This document shows, in pieces, positions 7,326 through 16,800 of a stretch of 64,000 nt of DNA. The DNA is from Fibrisoma limi BUZ 3 (GTDB lineage Bacteria > Bacteroidota > Bacteroidia > Cytophagales > Spirosomataceae). The stretch lies in contig NZ_CAIT01000010.1 of NCBI RefSeq assembly GCF_000296815.2, forward strand, positions 1 through 64,000, in the 5' to 3' direction. Each line of letters starts with the position of its first letter. Position 1 is the first letter of the stretch. A program made the position numbers and the translations under genes. The notes under the pieces are model-generated. The model was not told the origin of the DNA, did not search any database, and worked only from the letters and a program-made list of their open reading frames with translations.

Positions 7326-9254
7326 ATGCAGACAGACTTACTCTGTGCCTTAATTCCGCTCTTTCCTCTCCTTGGTTTTGCCATCAATGGCCTTGGGTTT
7401 CGCCGGATACCCAAAAGCCTGGCTGGGGCTATTGCAACCGTAGCTGTACTGGCATCATTTCTGACGAGCTGCTTTCTGTTCGGCGCTTTTTTGGGTAATG
7501 CTGACCTGACTAACAACGCCGGGCCGCTGAAAGCCGTTTTGTTCGACTGGATCAGCGTTGGGGATTTGGATATAAGCTTCTCGTTCCAGATCGACCAACT
7601 ATCGCTGTTGATGTTGCTGGTTGTTACGGGCGTAGGTTCGCTGATTCACTTGTACAGCATTGGCTACATGAAGCACGACGAAGGATTTGGTAAGTTCATG
7701 GCTTTCCTGAACCTGTTCGTCTTTTTTATGCTGCTGTTGGTGATGGGATCAAACTACGTCATCATGTTTATCGGCTGGGAGGGCGTTGGACTATGCTCGT
7801 ACCTGCTGATTGGCTTCTGGAATACGAACACAAATTATAACAATGCCGCCCGCAAAGCCTTCGTCATGAACCGTATTGGTGACCTGGGCTTTTTGCTGGG
7901 TATTTTCTGGATCATTAATCTGTTCGGTACGACTGAGTACACCGACGTATTCAAGCAGGCTACCAGCCTGACGATAGGCGATCCTGAAATTCTGGCGATT
8001 ACACTGCTGCTGTTCGTCGGCGCAATGGGAAAGTCGGCACAGATTCCGCTTTATACGTGGCTCCCCGATGCAATGGCCGGTCCGACACCCGTATCGGCGC
8101 TTATTCACGCGGCTACGATGGTAACGGCGGGTATATACATGGTGGTGCGTTCGAACGTTCTGTACACCCTTTCGCCCCTGACGCTGGAAATCATCGGCGG
8201 TATTGCGATCGCTACGGCTCTGCTGGCCGCTTCAATTGGTCTGCTGCAAAATGACATCAAGAAAGTACTCGCCTATTCGACGGTCAGCCAGTTGGGCTAT
8301 ATGTTCCTCGGCCTGAGTGTTACGGCTTACACGGCGGGTATGTTTCACGTTATTACCCACGCGTTCTTCAAGGCACTGCTCTTCTTGGGGGCCGGTAGTG
8401 TCATCCATGCCATGTCCGATGAGCAGGACATTCGGAACATGGGCGGCCTTCGGAAATACCTCCCCGTTACGTTCATTACGTTCCTGATCGGTACGATTGC
8501 TATTTCAGGCTTGCCGCCTTTTGCGGGCTTCTTCTCAAAAGACGAAATTCTGGCGCACGTATTTGAACACAACAAAGTGCTGTGGGCATTGGGCGTACTG
8601 GGTTCGGCGTTGACGTCATTTTACATGTTCCGGCTGCTGTTTCTGACGTTCTTCGGCGAATTCCGGGGTACGGAAGAGCAACGGCATCACCTGCACGAGT
8701 CGCCTGCTACGATGACAGCACCGCTGGTAGTGTTGGCTATTTTGTCGGCGGTTGGTGGCGCATTGAATCTGCCGGGCGGAGGTTGGCTGGGCGATTTCAT
8801 GGCTCCGCTGTTTGAAGGATCGCGGCAGGTAAATCCCGAAGCGTTTGCCGAATCAACCATTGAGCACAGTACCGAATACATTCTTATGGCTGTTTCGGCC
8901 GGCGTGGCGCTGATAGCCGGTGTCATTGCTTACGCCATGTACGTCAGTCGTGGGGCTGTTCCGGCACCCGATGCGGCCGAGCGTTCGCTGCCCGAACAGG
9001 TGGTGTATAATAAGTACTACGTTGATGAGTTTTACGATGCAATCATCGTCCGGCCGATTCGTGGCCTCGGCGATGCGCTCTATAGCTTCGGCGAATTTGT
9101 CATTGATGGTATTGTCAATGGGGTGGCCTGGCTGGTACGGGCGGGCTCAAATCAACTGCGGTTGCTTCAAAACGGCTCGATTGGTTTCTACGTCTTCGCG
9201 ATGGTACTGAGCATAGTCGCCATCATTGCTCTACGCTTCTTCGTCCGTTTTTAA
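7326..9254 (+). CDS. nuoL: NADH-quinone oxidoreductase subunit L
   Basis: Antiporter-like proton-pumping subunit at the distal end of the complex I membrane arm. The 642 residues contain about 16 membrane segments, the FIGWEGVGLCSYLLIGFW motif with its conserved Glu, LPDAMAGPTPVSALIHAATMV, and KKVLAYSTVSQLGYM. The C-terminal part contains the long amphipathic helix region (VYNKYYVDEFYDAIIVRPI) that braces subunits M and N. It lies 75 bases after nuoK and 21 bases before nuoM. Confidence 0.98.
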   Translation: MQTDLLCALIPLFPLLGFAINGLGFRRIPKSLAGAIATVAVLASFLTSCFLFGAFLGNADLTNNAGPLKAVLFDWISVGDLDISFSFQIDQLSLLMLLVVTGVGSLIHLYSIGYMKHDEGFGKFMAFLNLFVFFMLLLVMGSNYVIMFIGWEGVGLCSYLLIGFWNTNTNYNNAARKAFVMNRIGDLGFLLGIFWIINLFGTTEYTDVFKQATSLTIGDPEILAITLLLFVGAMGKSAQIPLYTWLPDAMAGPTPVSALIHAATMVTAGIYMVVRSNVLYTLSPLTLEIIGGIAIATALLAASIGLLQNDIKKVLAYSTVSQLGYMFLGLSVTAYTAGMFHVITHAFFKALLFLGAGSVIHAMSDEQDIRNMGGLRKYLPVTFITFLIGTIAISGLPPFAGFFSKDEILAHVFEHNKVLWALGVLGSALTSFYMFRLLFLTFFGEFRGTEEQRHHLHESPATMTAPLVVLAILSAVGGALNLPGGGWLGDFMAPLFEGSRQVNPEAFAESTIEHSTEYILMAVSAGVALIAGVIAYAMYVSRGAVPAPDAAERSLPEQVVYNKYYVDEFYDAIIVRPIRGLGDALYSFGEFVIDGIVNGVAWLVRAGSNQLRLLQNGSIGFYVFAMVLSIVAIIALRFFVRF

Positions 9255-9275
9255 CCACCGCTACTCGAACGACCT

Positions 9276-10754
9276 ATGCTAACGCTTGCACTTATACTTT
9301 TTCCGGCCGTAGCGGCTACGTTATTACTTCTTGTAAAAGGGGAAACATCCCGCACACTGGCGTTTGGAGCTGCGCTGATTGAACTGGCGCTGGCTGCTTA
9401 TGTCTTCGTTGGATTTGTGCCCGACGCGAAAACGCAGTTTGCATTCGATTATCCCTGGATTGGCTCGTTAGGTATCCGGTTCAGCGCGGGTGTTGATGGG
9501 ATCAGCCTATTGCTGGTACTGCTGACCGGTTTGCTGACGCCCTTCATCGTTCTATCGACATTTAATCGGAGCTACAGCCGTCCATCGGTGTTCTACGCGC
9601 TCATGTTGTACATGCAGGCAGCGTTGATGGGCGTCTTTACTGCCCGCGACGGTTTCCTGTTTTATTTGTTTTTCGAAGCAGCCCTGATTCCCATTTACTT
9701 CCTCGCGGCCATGTGGGGTGGTGAAAATCGAATTCCGGTTACGTTCAAGTTTTTCGTCTATACTATTTTCGGTAGTCTGTTCATGCTGGTGGCACTAGTG
9801 TATCTGTACTACCAGACGGCACCAATAAATGGGGCACCTCATTCGTCAGCCATTACTGATTTCTATAATCTAAAGCTTACGCCGGCTGCGCAAGGCTGGG
9901 TTTTCTGGGCGTTTTTTATCGCATTCGCCATCAAGATGCCGGTATTCCCGTTCCATACGTGGCAGCCAGATACGTACGTAGAATCGCCGACGCCGGCCAC
10001 GATGCTGCTGGCCGGTATTATGCTGAAAATGGGCGTGTATGGCCTGATCCGGTTTATTCTGCCGATCGTTCCTCTTGGCGTTGAAGCTTGGGGGACTACA
10101 GCGATCATTCTGTCGGTCATCGGTATCGTGTATGGTTCAATTATCGCCATTCGTCAGCGCGATATGAAGCGATTGATTGCCTACTCCTCATTCTCACACG
10201 TAGGGTTGATGGCTGCCGGGGTTTTCTCACAAACCGAAACGGGTTTGCAGGGGGCACTGGTGCAGATGCTGGCCCACGGCATCAACGTAGTAGGTATGTT
10301 CTTCATTGCCGATGTTATCTTCTCCCGGACAAATACCCGGCAACTCGACCAGCTTGGAGGCATAACCCGCACGACGCCCAAGCTGACCGTATATTTTATG
10401 ATTATGCTGCTGGGTAGTGTTGCATTGCCGCTTACCAATGGTTTCGTGGGCGAGTTTCTCCTGCTGCATGGCGTATTTACTTACAATCACTACCTCGGTT
10501 TAGCGGCTGGATTCACCATCATTTTTGGGGCGGTCTATATGCTCCGGATGTTCCAGAAAAGTATGTTTGGTACCCCATCAGCCCGCACCGAATCGTTTGC
10601 GGATCTGACCGGCTCAGAAAGCTGGGTACTACTGCCGCTTGCTTTTATGGTATTCTGGATTGGTATTTACCCGGTTTCCTTTCTGAAAGTAACGGAGCCG
10701 GCTGTAGTTAATTTGATGAAATACATCGGCACAACTGCCGTATCCTTGAAATGA
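9276..10754 (+). CDS. nuoM: NADH-quinone oxidoreductase subunit M
   Basis: Second antiporter-like proton pump of complex I, 492 residues with about 14 membrane segments. FYLFFEAALIPIYFLAAMWG carries the conserved glutamate. PFHTWQPDTYVESPTPATMLLAGIMLKMG and MKRLIAYSSFSHVG are the family signatures with pump lysines and histidines. The context nuoL-nuoM-nuoN is the standard order. Confidence 0.98.
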   Translation: MLTLALILFPAVAATLLLLVKGETSRTLAFGAALIELALAAYVFVGFVPDAKTQFAFDYPWIGSLGIRFSAGVDGISLLLVLLTGLLTPFIVLSTFNRSYSRPSVFYALMLYMQAALMGVFTARDGFLFYLFFEAALIPIYFLAAMWGGENRIPVTFKFFVYTIFGSLFMLVALVYLYYQTAPINGAPHSSAITDFYNLKLTPAAQGWVFWAFFIAFAIKMPVFPFHTWQPDTYVESPTPATMLLAGIMLKMGVYGLIRFILPIVPLGVEAWGTTAIILSVIGIVYGSIIAIRQRDMKRLIAYSSFSHVGLMAAGVFSQTETGLQGALVQMLAHGINVVGMFFIADVIFSRTNTRQLDQLGGITRTTPKLTVYFMIMLLGSVALPLTNGFVGEFLLLHGVFTYNHYLGLAAGFTIIFGAVYMLRMFQKSMFGTPSARTESFADLTGSESWVLLPLAFMVFWIGIYPVSFLKVTEPAVVNLMKYIGTTAVSLK

Positions 10755-10769
10755 GTTATTCAGTTCGGG

Positions 10770-10817
10770 GTTTGTAGTCAAAAGCTGGCTTAACGGCATA
10801 GACTTTTAACTGCAAAC
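10770..10817. repeat. Inverted repeat between nuoM and nuoN
   Basis: The 15-base arms GTTTGTAGTCAAAAG (10770-10784) and CTTTTAACTGCAAAC (10803-10817) pair at 13 of 15 positions by Watson-Crick rules, with the other two as G-U. It may be an RNA-processing or stability element inside the operon. Confidence 0.6.
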
Positions 10818-10839
10818 AACAAACTATAAACTAAACCAT

Positions 10840-12246
10840 ATGCTTCCCATCGTTCTGTTATCTGCTTTTGGCATCCTGCTACTGTTTCTTGGCTTTCTGA
10901 AGTCAAGAGCCGTCCTGCTGCCGGCAACGTTATTGTTTCTGCTCGTGTCTCTGGCCGTTAACTTTATCGACTGGAATAAAACGTATCTGTACTTTAACGG
11001 CATGTTGCTGACGGACAACTTATCCATGGTTTTTACGGCCATCGTTCTCGGTTCGTCATTCATGGTTGTGGCCTTATCGAGCAGTTTCATGGAAGATGAA
11101 GCAGCCCAGCCCGCTGAATACTACGGTATTTTACTGTTTTCGCTGGTCGGGGCTATCATGATGATTGGTTTCGAAAACCTCATCATGCTTTTCGTGGGCG
11201 TTGAGATCCTGTCAGTGGCCATGTACGTTCTGACTGGCAGCGATAAACGAAACCTGCGATCCAACGAAGCTGCGTTGAAATACTTCCTGATGGGGGCTTT
11301 TGCTACGGGGATTATGCTTTTTGGTATGGCTCTCCTCTACGGTGCTACCGGATCATTTACGTTGGCGGGTATCCGTGCCTACGCCGTCAATCCGCAGGTT
11401 GGCCTTTCTCTGCTGTTCTACGTCGGTCTGCTGATGCTCCTGATCGGTTTGCTGTTTAAGGTGTCGGCTGCCCCGTTCCACTTCTGGACTCCGGATGTGT
11501 ACGATGGAGCCCCAACACTCTTTACCGCGTTCATGTCGACGGTTGTCAAAACCGCCGGGTTTGCAGCTTTGCTGCGATTGTTGTCGGTTTCATTTGGTGG
11601 TGTATATACGTTCTGGTGGACCATTCTGGCCATCATTACTGCTTTGACGCTGGTGGCGGGCAATATCACCGCCGTGTATCAGAATAGTTTTAAGCGAATG
11701 ATGGCTTACTCGAGCATTTCTCATGCTGGCTATCTGCTGATTGGCCTGGCAGCGCTGGGGCAGCAAACGAAACAGGCAATCGTATTCTATTCACTGGCCT
11801 ATTCTGTCGCAACAATTGCCGCCTTTGGCGTGTTGCTGTTGGTAGCCCGGCAACGAAACGCCGAAACGATTACGTCGGAAGGAAACTCCAGCGAAAGTTT
11901 TGATGCCTTCAATGGGTTGGCCCGGCAAAATCCGCTGCTTGGTTTCGCTATGACGGTTTCTATGTTGTCGCTGGCCGGCATTCCGCTAACGGCGGGCTTC
12001 TGGGGTAAGTTTTATATGTTCTCAACAGCCGTCGAACGGGGGCAGATCTGGCTTCTGGTAGTAGCCGTCCTCATGTCGGCAGTTGGTATCTATTATTACT
12101 TTCGGGTAATCATCGCCATGTATTTCCGGGAAGGAGCAACCGCTCCAATCCGGGTAGCTCCTTTTTATCAGTATGTGCTCGTGGTGGCAACCTTGTTAAC
12201 AATTGGCCTGGGAATTGCTCCTGGTCTGCTGGAGGGCTTGTTCTAA
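10840..12246 (+). CDS. nuoN: NADH-quinone oxidoreductase subunit N
   Basis: Third antiporter-like pump of complex I, 468 residues. Visible signatures are FVGVEILSVAMYVL with the conserved Glu, AALKYFLMGAF, APFHFWTPDVYDGAPTLFTAF, FKRMMAYSSISHAGYLLIG, and SLAGIPLTAGFWGKFYMF. It ends the nuo run; a GtrA-like gene follows after 116 bases. Confidence 0.97.
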   Translation: MLPIVLLSAFGILLLFLGFLKSRAVLLPATLLFLLVSLAVNFIDWNKTYLYFNGMLLTDNLSMVFTAIVLGSSFMVVALSSSFMEDEAAQPAEYYGILLFSLVGAIMMIGFENLIMLFVGVEILSVAMYVLTGSDKRNLRSNEAALKYFLMGAFATGIMLFGMALLYGATGSFTLAGIRAYAVNPQVGLSLLFYVGLLMLLIGLLFKVSAAPFHFWTPDVYDGAPTLFTAFMSTVVKTAGFAALLRLLSVSFGGVYTFWWTILAIITALTLVAGNITAVYQNSFKRMMAYSSISHAGYLLIGLAALGQQTKQAIVFYSLAYSVATIAAFGVLLLVARQRNAETITSEGNSSESFDAFNGLARQNPLLGFAMTVSMLSLAGIPLTAGFWGKFYMFSTAVERGQIWLLVVAVLMSAVGIYYYFRVIIAMYFREGATAPIRVAPFYQYVLVVATLLTIGLGIAPGLLEGLF

Positions 12247-12362
12247 GCCGAAGCCACTACTTGTCCCGTACCCTCAGTTATACATGATGATTACGGTGGT
12301 TTCCAGGTCAAGTAGATACTTTTGTAAGTCCATGGCTAAAACAGCCACTACTACGTAAGCCA

Positions 12363-12857
12363 GTGAATGTAAGCGGTGTAGAGCAGTCCGGAAACAGGGA
12401 GATAAGAAGTCTGTTTACTTTTTTTCTAACAGCATTGCTGGGGGCATCCATCAATTTTGTTAGTCAGATTGTCTATCGCAACTTCTTTAACTTTGAAACC
12501 AGCGTTTTTTGCGGGTACCTGACGGCAACTGTCCTTACGTTTCTGCCCACCAAGCGGTTTGCTTTTTCAGCCGGCGATACGGGCAACACTGGTCGGGAAG
12601 CGGTAAAGTTCCTGGCCATCGCACTTGTAGCCCTGATTGTGCAGGTAGTGGTGTCGAAGTACACGCTTGAATGGGTTGCCGGACCGCTGCTTCCTCATGT
12701 AAGTAATTTCGTTCGTGAAAAAGGCTCGCACGTGGTTGGTATGGGCGTCAGTTTTCTGGCCAACTATTTTGGGCATAAACTGCTGACATTTCGTAGTACG
12801 GGTATGTATGATCGTATCAAAGCCCGTTCAGTACGTCAGCGCGAACGGCAATTGTAA
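12363..12857 (+). CDS. GtrA-like family membrane protein
   Basis: Small polytopic membrane protein (164 residues, four predicted helices) of the GtrA/DPMS group. Members are often linked to polyprenyl-linked sugar transfer across the membrane, but most have no proven function. Seen: FFLTALLGASINFVSQIVY (helix 1), FCGYLTATVLTFLPTKRFAF with the conserved K-R-F-F-like element, KFLAIALVALIVQVVVS, and a C-terminal helix ending in FLANYFGHKLLTFRS, the classic GtrA ending. The start appears to be GTG at 12363; no in-frame ATG precedes the first helix. TACTTTTG at 12317-12324 is a possible -7 box. No glycosyltransferase is next to it. Confidence 0.75.
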   Translation: MNVSGVEQSGNREIRSLFTFFLTALLGASINFVSQIVYRNFFNFETSVFCGYLTATVLTFLPTKRFAFSAGDTGNTGREAVKFLAIALVALIVQVVVSKYTLEWVAGPLLPHVSNFVREKGSHVVGMGVSFLANYFGHKLLTFRSTGMYDRIKARSVRQRERQL

Positions 12858-12932
12858 TCTTCAATAAGTTCTATAGACTTCAGGATTATTTCAAGGCAAG
12901 AAACTACCTAAGTAAAAATTTAGGCCTTAATA

Positions 12933-12961
12933 TTGTATTGTTTTCTAAAAAAGTATATTTG
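12933..12961 (+). promoter_or_regulatory. Promoter of the small lipoprotein gene
   Basis: TTG at 12933-12935, 18 bases, TATATTTG at 12954-12961, in a very AT-rich stretch about 30 bases before the ATG. This is a near-ideal match to the Bacteroidota promoter pattern. Confidence 0.65.
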
Positions 12962-12992
12962 TAGCGAAAAACCTTAAACACCACTGAAGGCA

Positions 12993-13190
12993 ATGAAAAA
13001 AGTTTTCGCTTTATTGTTCGTTGGTAGCATGCTGACGTTCGCTGCTTGCCAGAGCAAACCTAAGACTGAAGAAGCTGCCGTTGATTCAACAGCTACGATG
13101 TCAACTGACACTACCATGATGGCTACGGATTCAGCGTCAACGATGACGACTGATTCGGCTGCTACCATGTCTGCCGACAGCGCGAACTAA
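12993..13190 (+). CDS. Small Thr/Ser/Asp/Met-rich lipoprotein, function unknown
   Basis: The 65-residue product begins MKKVFALLFVGSMLTFAACQ, a lipoprotein signal with the lipobox FAAC and Cys19 as the expected lipid-modified residue. The mature part is about 46 residues and consists largely of repeated T-M-x-T-D-S/T units (TMSTDTTMMATDSASTMTTDS), so it is probably unstructured and exported. It has its own strong promoter and is closed by a strong terminator, so it is likely a monocistronic, highly expressed message. I do not recognise a named family. Confidence 0.8.
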   Translation: MKKVFALLFVGSMLTFAACQSKPKTEEAAVDSTATMSTDTTMMATDSASTMTTDSAATMSADSAN

Positions 13191-13214
13191 TTCGACTGTT
13201 GTCCATGATTTTTT

Positions 13215-13244
13215 GAAAAAGCCCTATTTTTATAGGGCTTTTTC
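13215..13244 (+). terminator. Terminator after the small lipoprotein gene
   Basis: A perfect 13-bp stem, GAAAAAGCCCTAT paired with ATAGGGCTTTTTC around a 4-base loop, with a T-rich 3' arm. It starts 24 bases after the stop codon. Confidence 0.88.
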
Positions 13245-13255
13245 ATTTTTGTACA

Positions 13256-13879
13256 TTGACCGACGTCTTTACAACTTTCCTGCCTTCAGCTTCTGTTGCT
13301 TACTGTCAAGAGCTCTGGCAGCGATACGCCTTCGATTTCTTTGTGGTTAAGCCCCGACGGACGCGTTTGGGTGACTTCAGGGTTCGGCCGGATGGTCGGA
13401 TGCAGATAACGGTCAACGCTGATCTGAGTCCGTTTGCCTCCCTGATTACGTATGTACACGAAGTAGCACATGCAGATGTTGAAACTACTCGCCGAATGCA
13501 ACGTCGCCGGCGTCGGGTAGCCCCCCATGGCATTGAGTGGCAGACGGCTTTCCTGCGGTTAATGCAACCATTGTTAACCGAAGCTGTGTTTCCGCTTTCT
13601 ATTCTTGAGCCACTACAGGATTACATGCAGAAACCAGCAGCGACTACGTACGCGCACCCTGGATTGATGATGGCCTTACGAAAAGTCGACGTGCAAAAGG
13701 CTGGGTCGATCGCGCCAGACCGCCAGTTATTACGCGACGTGCCGGAAGGGCAGGCATTTGTGCTTAATAAAAAGACATTTGTTCGGGGCACGATGCGCCG
13801 GACTCGCGTCGTTTGTAAAGAAGTGCCCTCAGGAAAGTCATATGCAATTCTGGCTCATGCGTGGGTGGAAACAAAATAA
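13256..13879 (+). CDS. SprT-like zinc metallopeptidase-domain protein
   Basis: SprT-family protein (207 residues) with the zinc motif YVHEVAH (His68, Glu69, His72) and a downstream His in APHGIEWQTAF (His91), the third-ligand position. Basic residues are clustered between them (RMQRRRRR). The C-terminal third is a small domain of beta type. The SprT domain is known from protease domains acting on DNA-bound proteins, but the role of Bacteroidota homologues is not settled. The only available start is TTG at 13256. It overlaps porU by 38 bases, so the two are translated together. Confidence 0.8.
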   Translation: MTDVFTTFLPSASVAYCQELWQRYAFDFFVVKPRRTRLGDFRVRPDGRMQITVNADLSPFASLITYVHEVAHADVETTRRMQRRRRRVAPHGIEWQTAFLRLMQPLLTEAVFPLSILEPLQDYMQKPAATTYAHPGLMMALRKVDVQKAGSIAPDRQLLRDVPEGQAFVLNKKTFVRGTMRRTRVVCKEVPSGKSYAILAHAWVETK

Positions 13880-16800
13880 GCTATACCTAACTGTCTGCTT
13901 CGGTTTGCTGGCTATAACGGCCCTGGCTCAACCGGCGGAGTCGGTATTAAAAACGGGTATCTGGGTTAAGATTGGCGTGACGCAATCGGGTGTCTTTCGC
14001 CTTGACCAATCAACCCTGGCCCGGCTGAATCCGGCGTTTGCAACAGCCAATCCCCAAAATCTTCGACTATATGGCAATGGTGGTGCCATGTTGCCGCAAA
14101 GTAATGCGATACCACGGCCGGCGGATCTAACGGAAAATGCCATTCAGGTCACCGGTGAGGCAGATGGTCGGTTTGATGCCGGCGATGCGCTGTTGTTTTT
14201 TGGCCAGAGTCCACACATTGTACGCTATGACTCAACAAACCGGCGGTTTATCCACCAGGTTAATGTCTATTCAGACACTACGTTTTACTTCTTAACAATT
14301 GGCAGCTCGCCAGGGCTGCGAATCACTGAACGAGGAGCAGGTAATACAACGACCGGACCTTCGGTTACGTCGTTCGACGATTACCAGTTTCACGAGAAGG
14401 ATCTGGCTAAACTTACCTCCGTTCGCTCCGGACGCTTTGCTTTGGGGGAATATTTTAGCCTCGAAAGCACCCGCACCTTTTCGTTTGACATGACCGGTTT
14501 AGTACCTAATACGCCCGTACGTGTCAGAACCGGGGTTGTGGCCGGTGCTACGGCTCTGACCCGCTTCCGGTTAGCATTGAATGGACAGGTTGTTGATACT
14601 ATCCGAATGGATCAGGTTTCGGGATACAGATACGATTTTCAGGCAGTTGCGCGGCAGGACACGTTTTGGATTAAGTCAGTTCAGCAAAGTCCTTTGCAAC
14701 TCGCTCTCACGTATGATAAAGCCGGCGACAATTCGGCCCAGGGGTACCTGGACTACGTGGCCGTTCAGGCACGGCGCGAACTACGTCAGTATGACCAAAC
14801 TGTCTGGGTTCGACGGTTAAATCCGGGTCGTTATACCGTTCGGCAGGCGTCCAATAATCTGCGGGTGTGGAATGTAACAAATCCGCTGGTACCGGTAAGC
14901 CAGGCTTATACGCTTTCGGCTGCGCAGGAGGCTGGCTGGTCTTCAACTGCACCGGGCGATTACTACTTTTTTACGAATAGTCAGGTACTGACGCCCGTAT
15001 CGGTGGTTCCGGTTGCAAACCAGAATCTGCATGCTCAGGCGTCGCCCGAGTTGCTGATTATCACACCGGAAGCCTGGCGTGACGAAGTTGACCGTTTGGC
15101 CGAGTTCCGGCGTCAGCACGATAAGCTATCCGTTTCGTTAGTAACCACCCAGCAGGTATACAACGAATTTGGGTCAGGGCAGGCTGATCCAACCGCCATC
15201 CGGGATATGGTGCGCTATTTTTACCAGAAGCAGCCCGGTCAGGTACGGTATTTGTTGCTGTTTGGCGATGCTACGTTTGATTACCGTAACATTCTGAACC
15301 AGCTTAAGCCCGCTGAATTGGCGAATATGGTTCCTGTTTATGAAAGTCGGGAGTCGCTGCATCCGGTCTATAGCTATTCGTCGGATGACTACTACGGATT
15401 TATGGATACCACTGAAGGCGAATGGGTAGAAAACACCGCAGGAGATCATAAGCTGGACATCGGCATCGGACGACTTCCGGTGAAGTCACGTGAGGAAGCC
15501 CGGACGGTTGTCGACAAACTCATCCGGTACGCAACCGACCCAACTTTGACCGGCGATTGGCAGACGCGGGTTATGCTGGTGGCCGATGATGGCGATTTCA
15601 ACATTCATCAGCAGGATGCCGATAAGATGGCCGTGGATATTGAACGAACAGCGCCGATGTACCGGCCTGAACGGGTATTTCTGGATGCGTTTCCACAGCA
15701 GTCCACAGCCGACGGGCAGCGAGCCCCGGTGGTTAATCAGTTGATTAACCGAGCTATGAGCGACGGGCGATTAATCATCAACTACAGTGGCCACGGTGGC
15801 GAAACCGGCCTTGCCGAAGAGCAGATCGTAACCTTGCAGGATATTCTTTCATGGAAAAATCGCCGTTTGCCCTTGCTGGTTACTGCTACGTGTGAATTTG
15901 GCCGGTACGACGATCCAAACATAAATTCCGGAGCTGAACTGTCATTGCTAAGCCGCCTGGGAGGAGCAATCGGACTGCTCACAACCACCCGACCCGTATT
16001 TGCTAATACAAACCTAGTCCTTAACCGAGCGTTCTATCAATCCGTATTTACACCCGTCAACGGGCAGATGCCACGTTTGGGTGATGTTATGCGGGCGACA
16101 AAGAATAACAGCCTGAGCGGACCCGTAAACCGGAACTTTGCCCTGTTAGGTGATCCATCTATGCAATTGGCTTATCCAAAAGCGCAGGTTGTTCTAACCA
16201 AAATAAATGGCCGGTCGGTGGATAAAGGTGGGCTGGATACATTGCGGGCGTTGCAAACGATAGAACTAACCGGCGAAATACGTCAGGCAAAGCAACGCCT
16301 GAATGATTTCTCGGGCACCCTTCGATTAACATTGTACGACAAAGCAACGACGCAAACAACGTTAGGTACTGAAAGCAGCCGAATGACGTACAAGGCTTTT
16401 AACAGCCCCGTTTTTACGGGACAGGTAGCGGTTCAGCAGGGGCAGTTTACCGTTCGGTTCGTGATGCCGAAAGACATTGATTATTCTGTTGGCCAGGCTA
16501 AATTGTATGCTTACGCTGTACGTGCTGACAGCCTGCTCGACGCCATTGGAAGTTACGATAGTCTCAGGGTCGGTGGTAGTGCCGTACCGGAAACGGTTGA
16601 CACGCAGCCACCCGTTGTTCAGCTTTCGGTTAAGGACGGACAACCCGACGGCGAGCTAGTGCGGGTGCCCGGCCCCGATGTAACGCTACGAATAACCCTG
16701 AGTGATGATCAGGGCATTAATCTGGCCCGGTCGGGGTTAGGACACGAGTTGACTGCCCAACTGGGCGATCGCCAACCGGTAGTGCTGAATGAATCGTATG

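Noticed and set aside
12331-12357. Short frame MAKTATTT upstream of the GtrA-like gene, after a -7-like box.
   Set aside because: Eight codons with no family likeness; more likely part of the leader. The GtrA frame has to start at GTG 12363.
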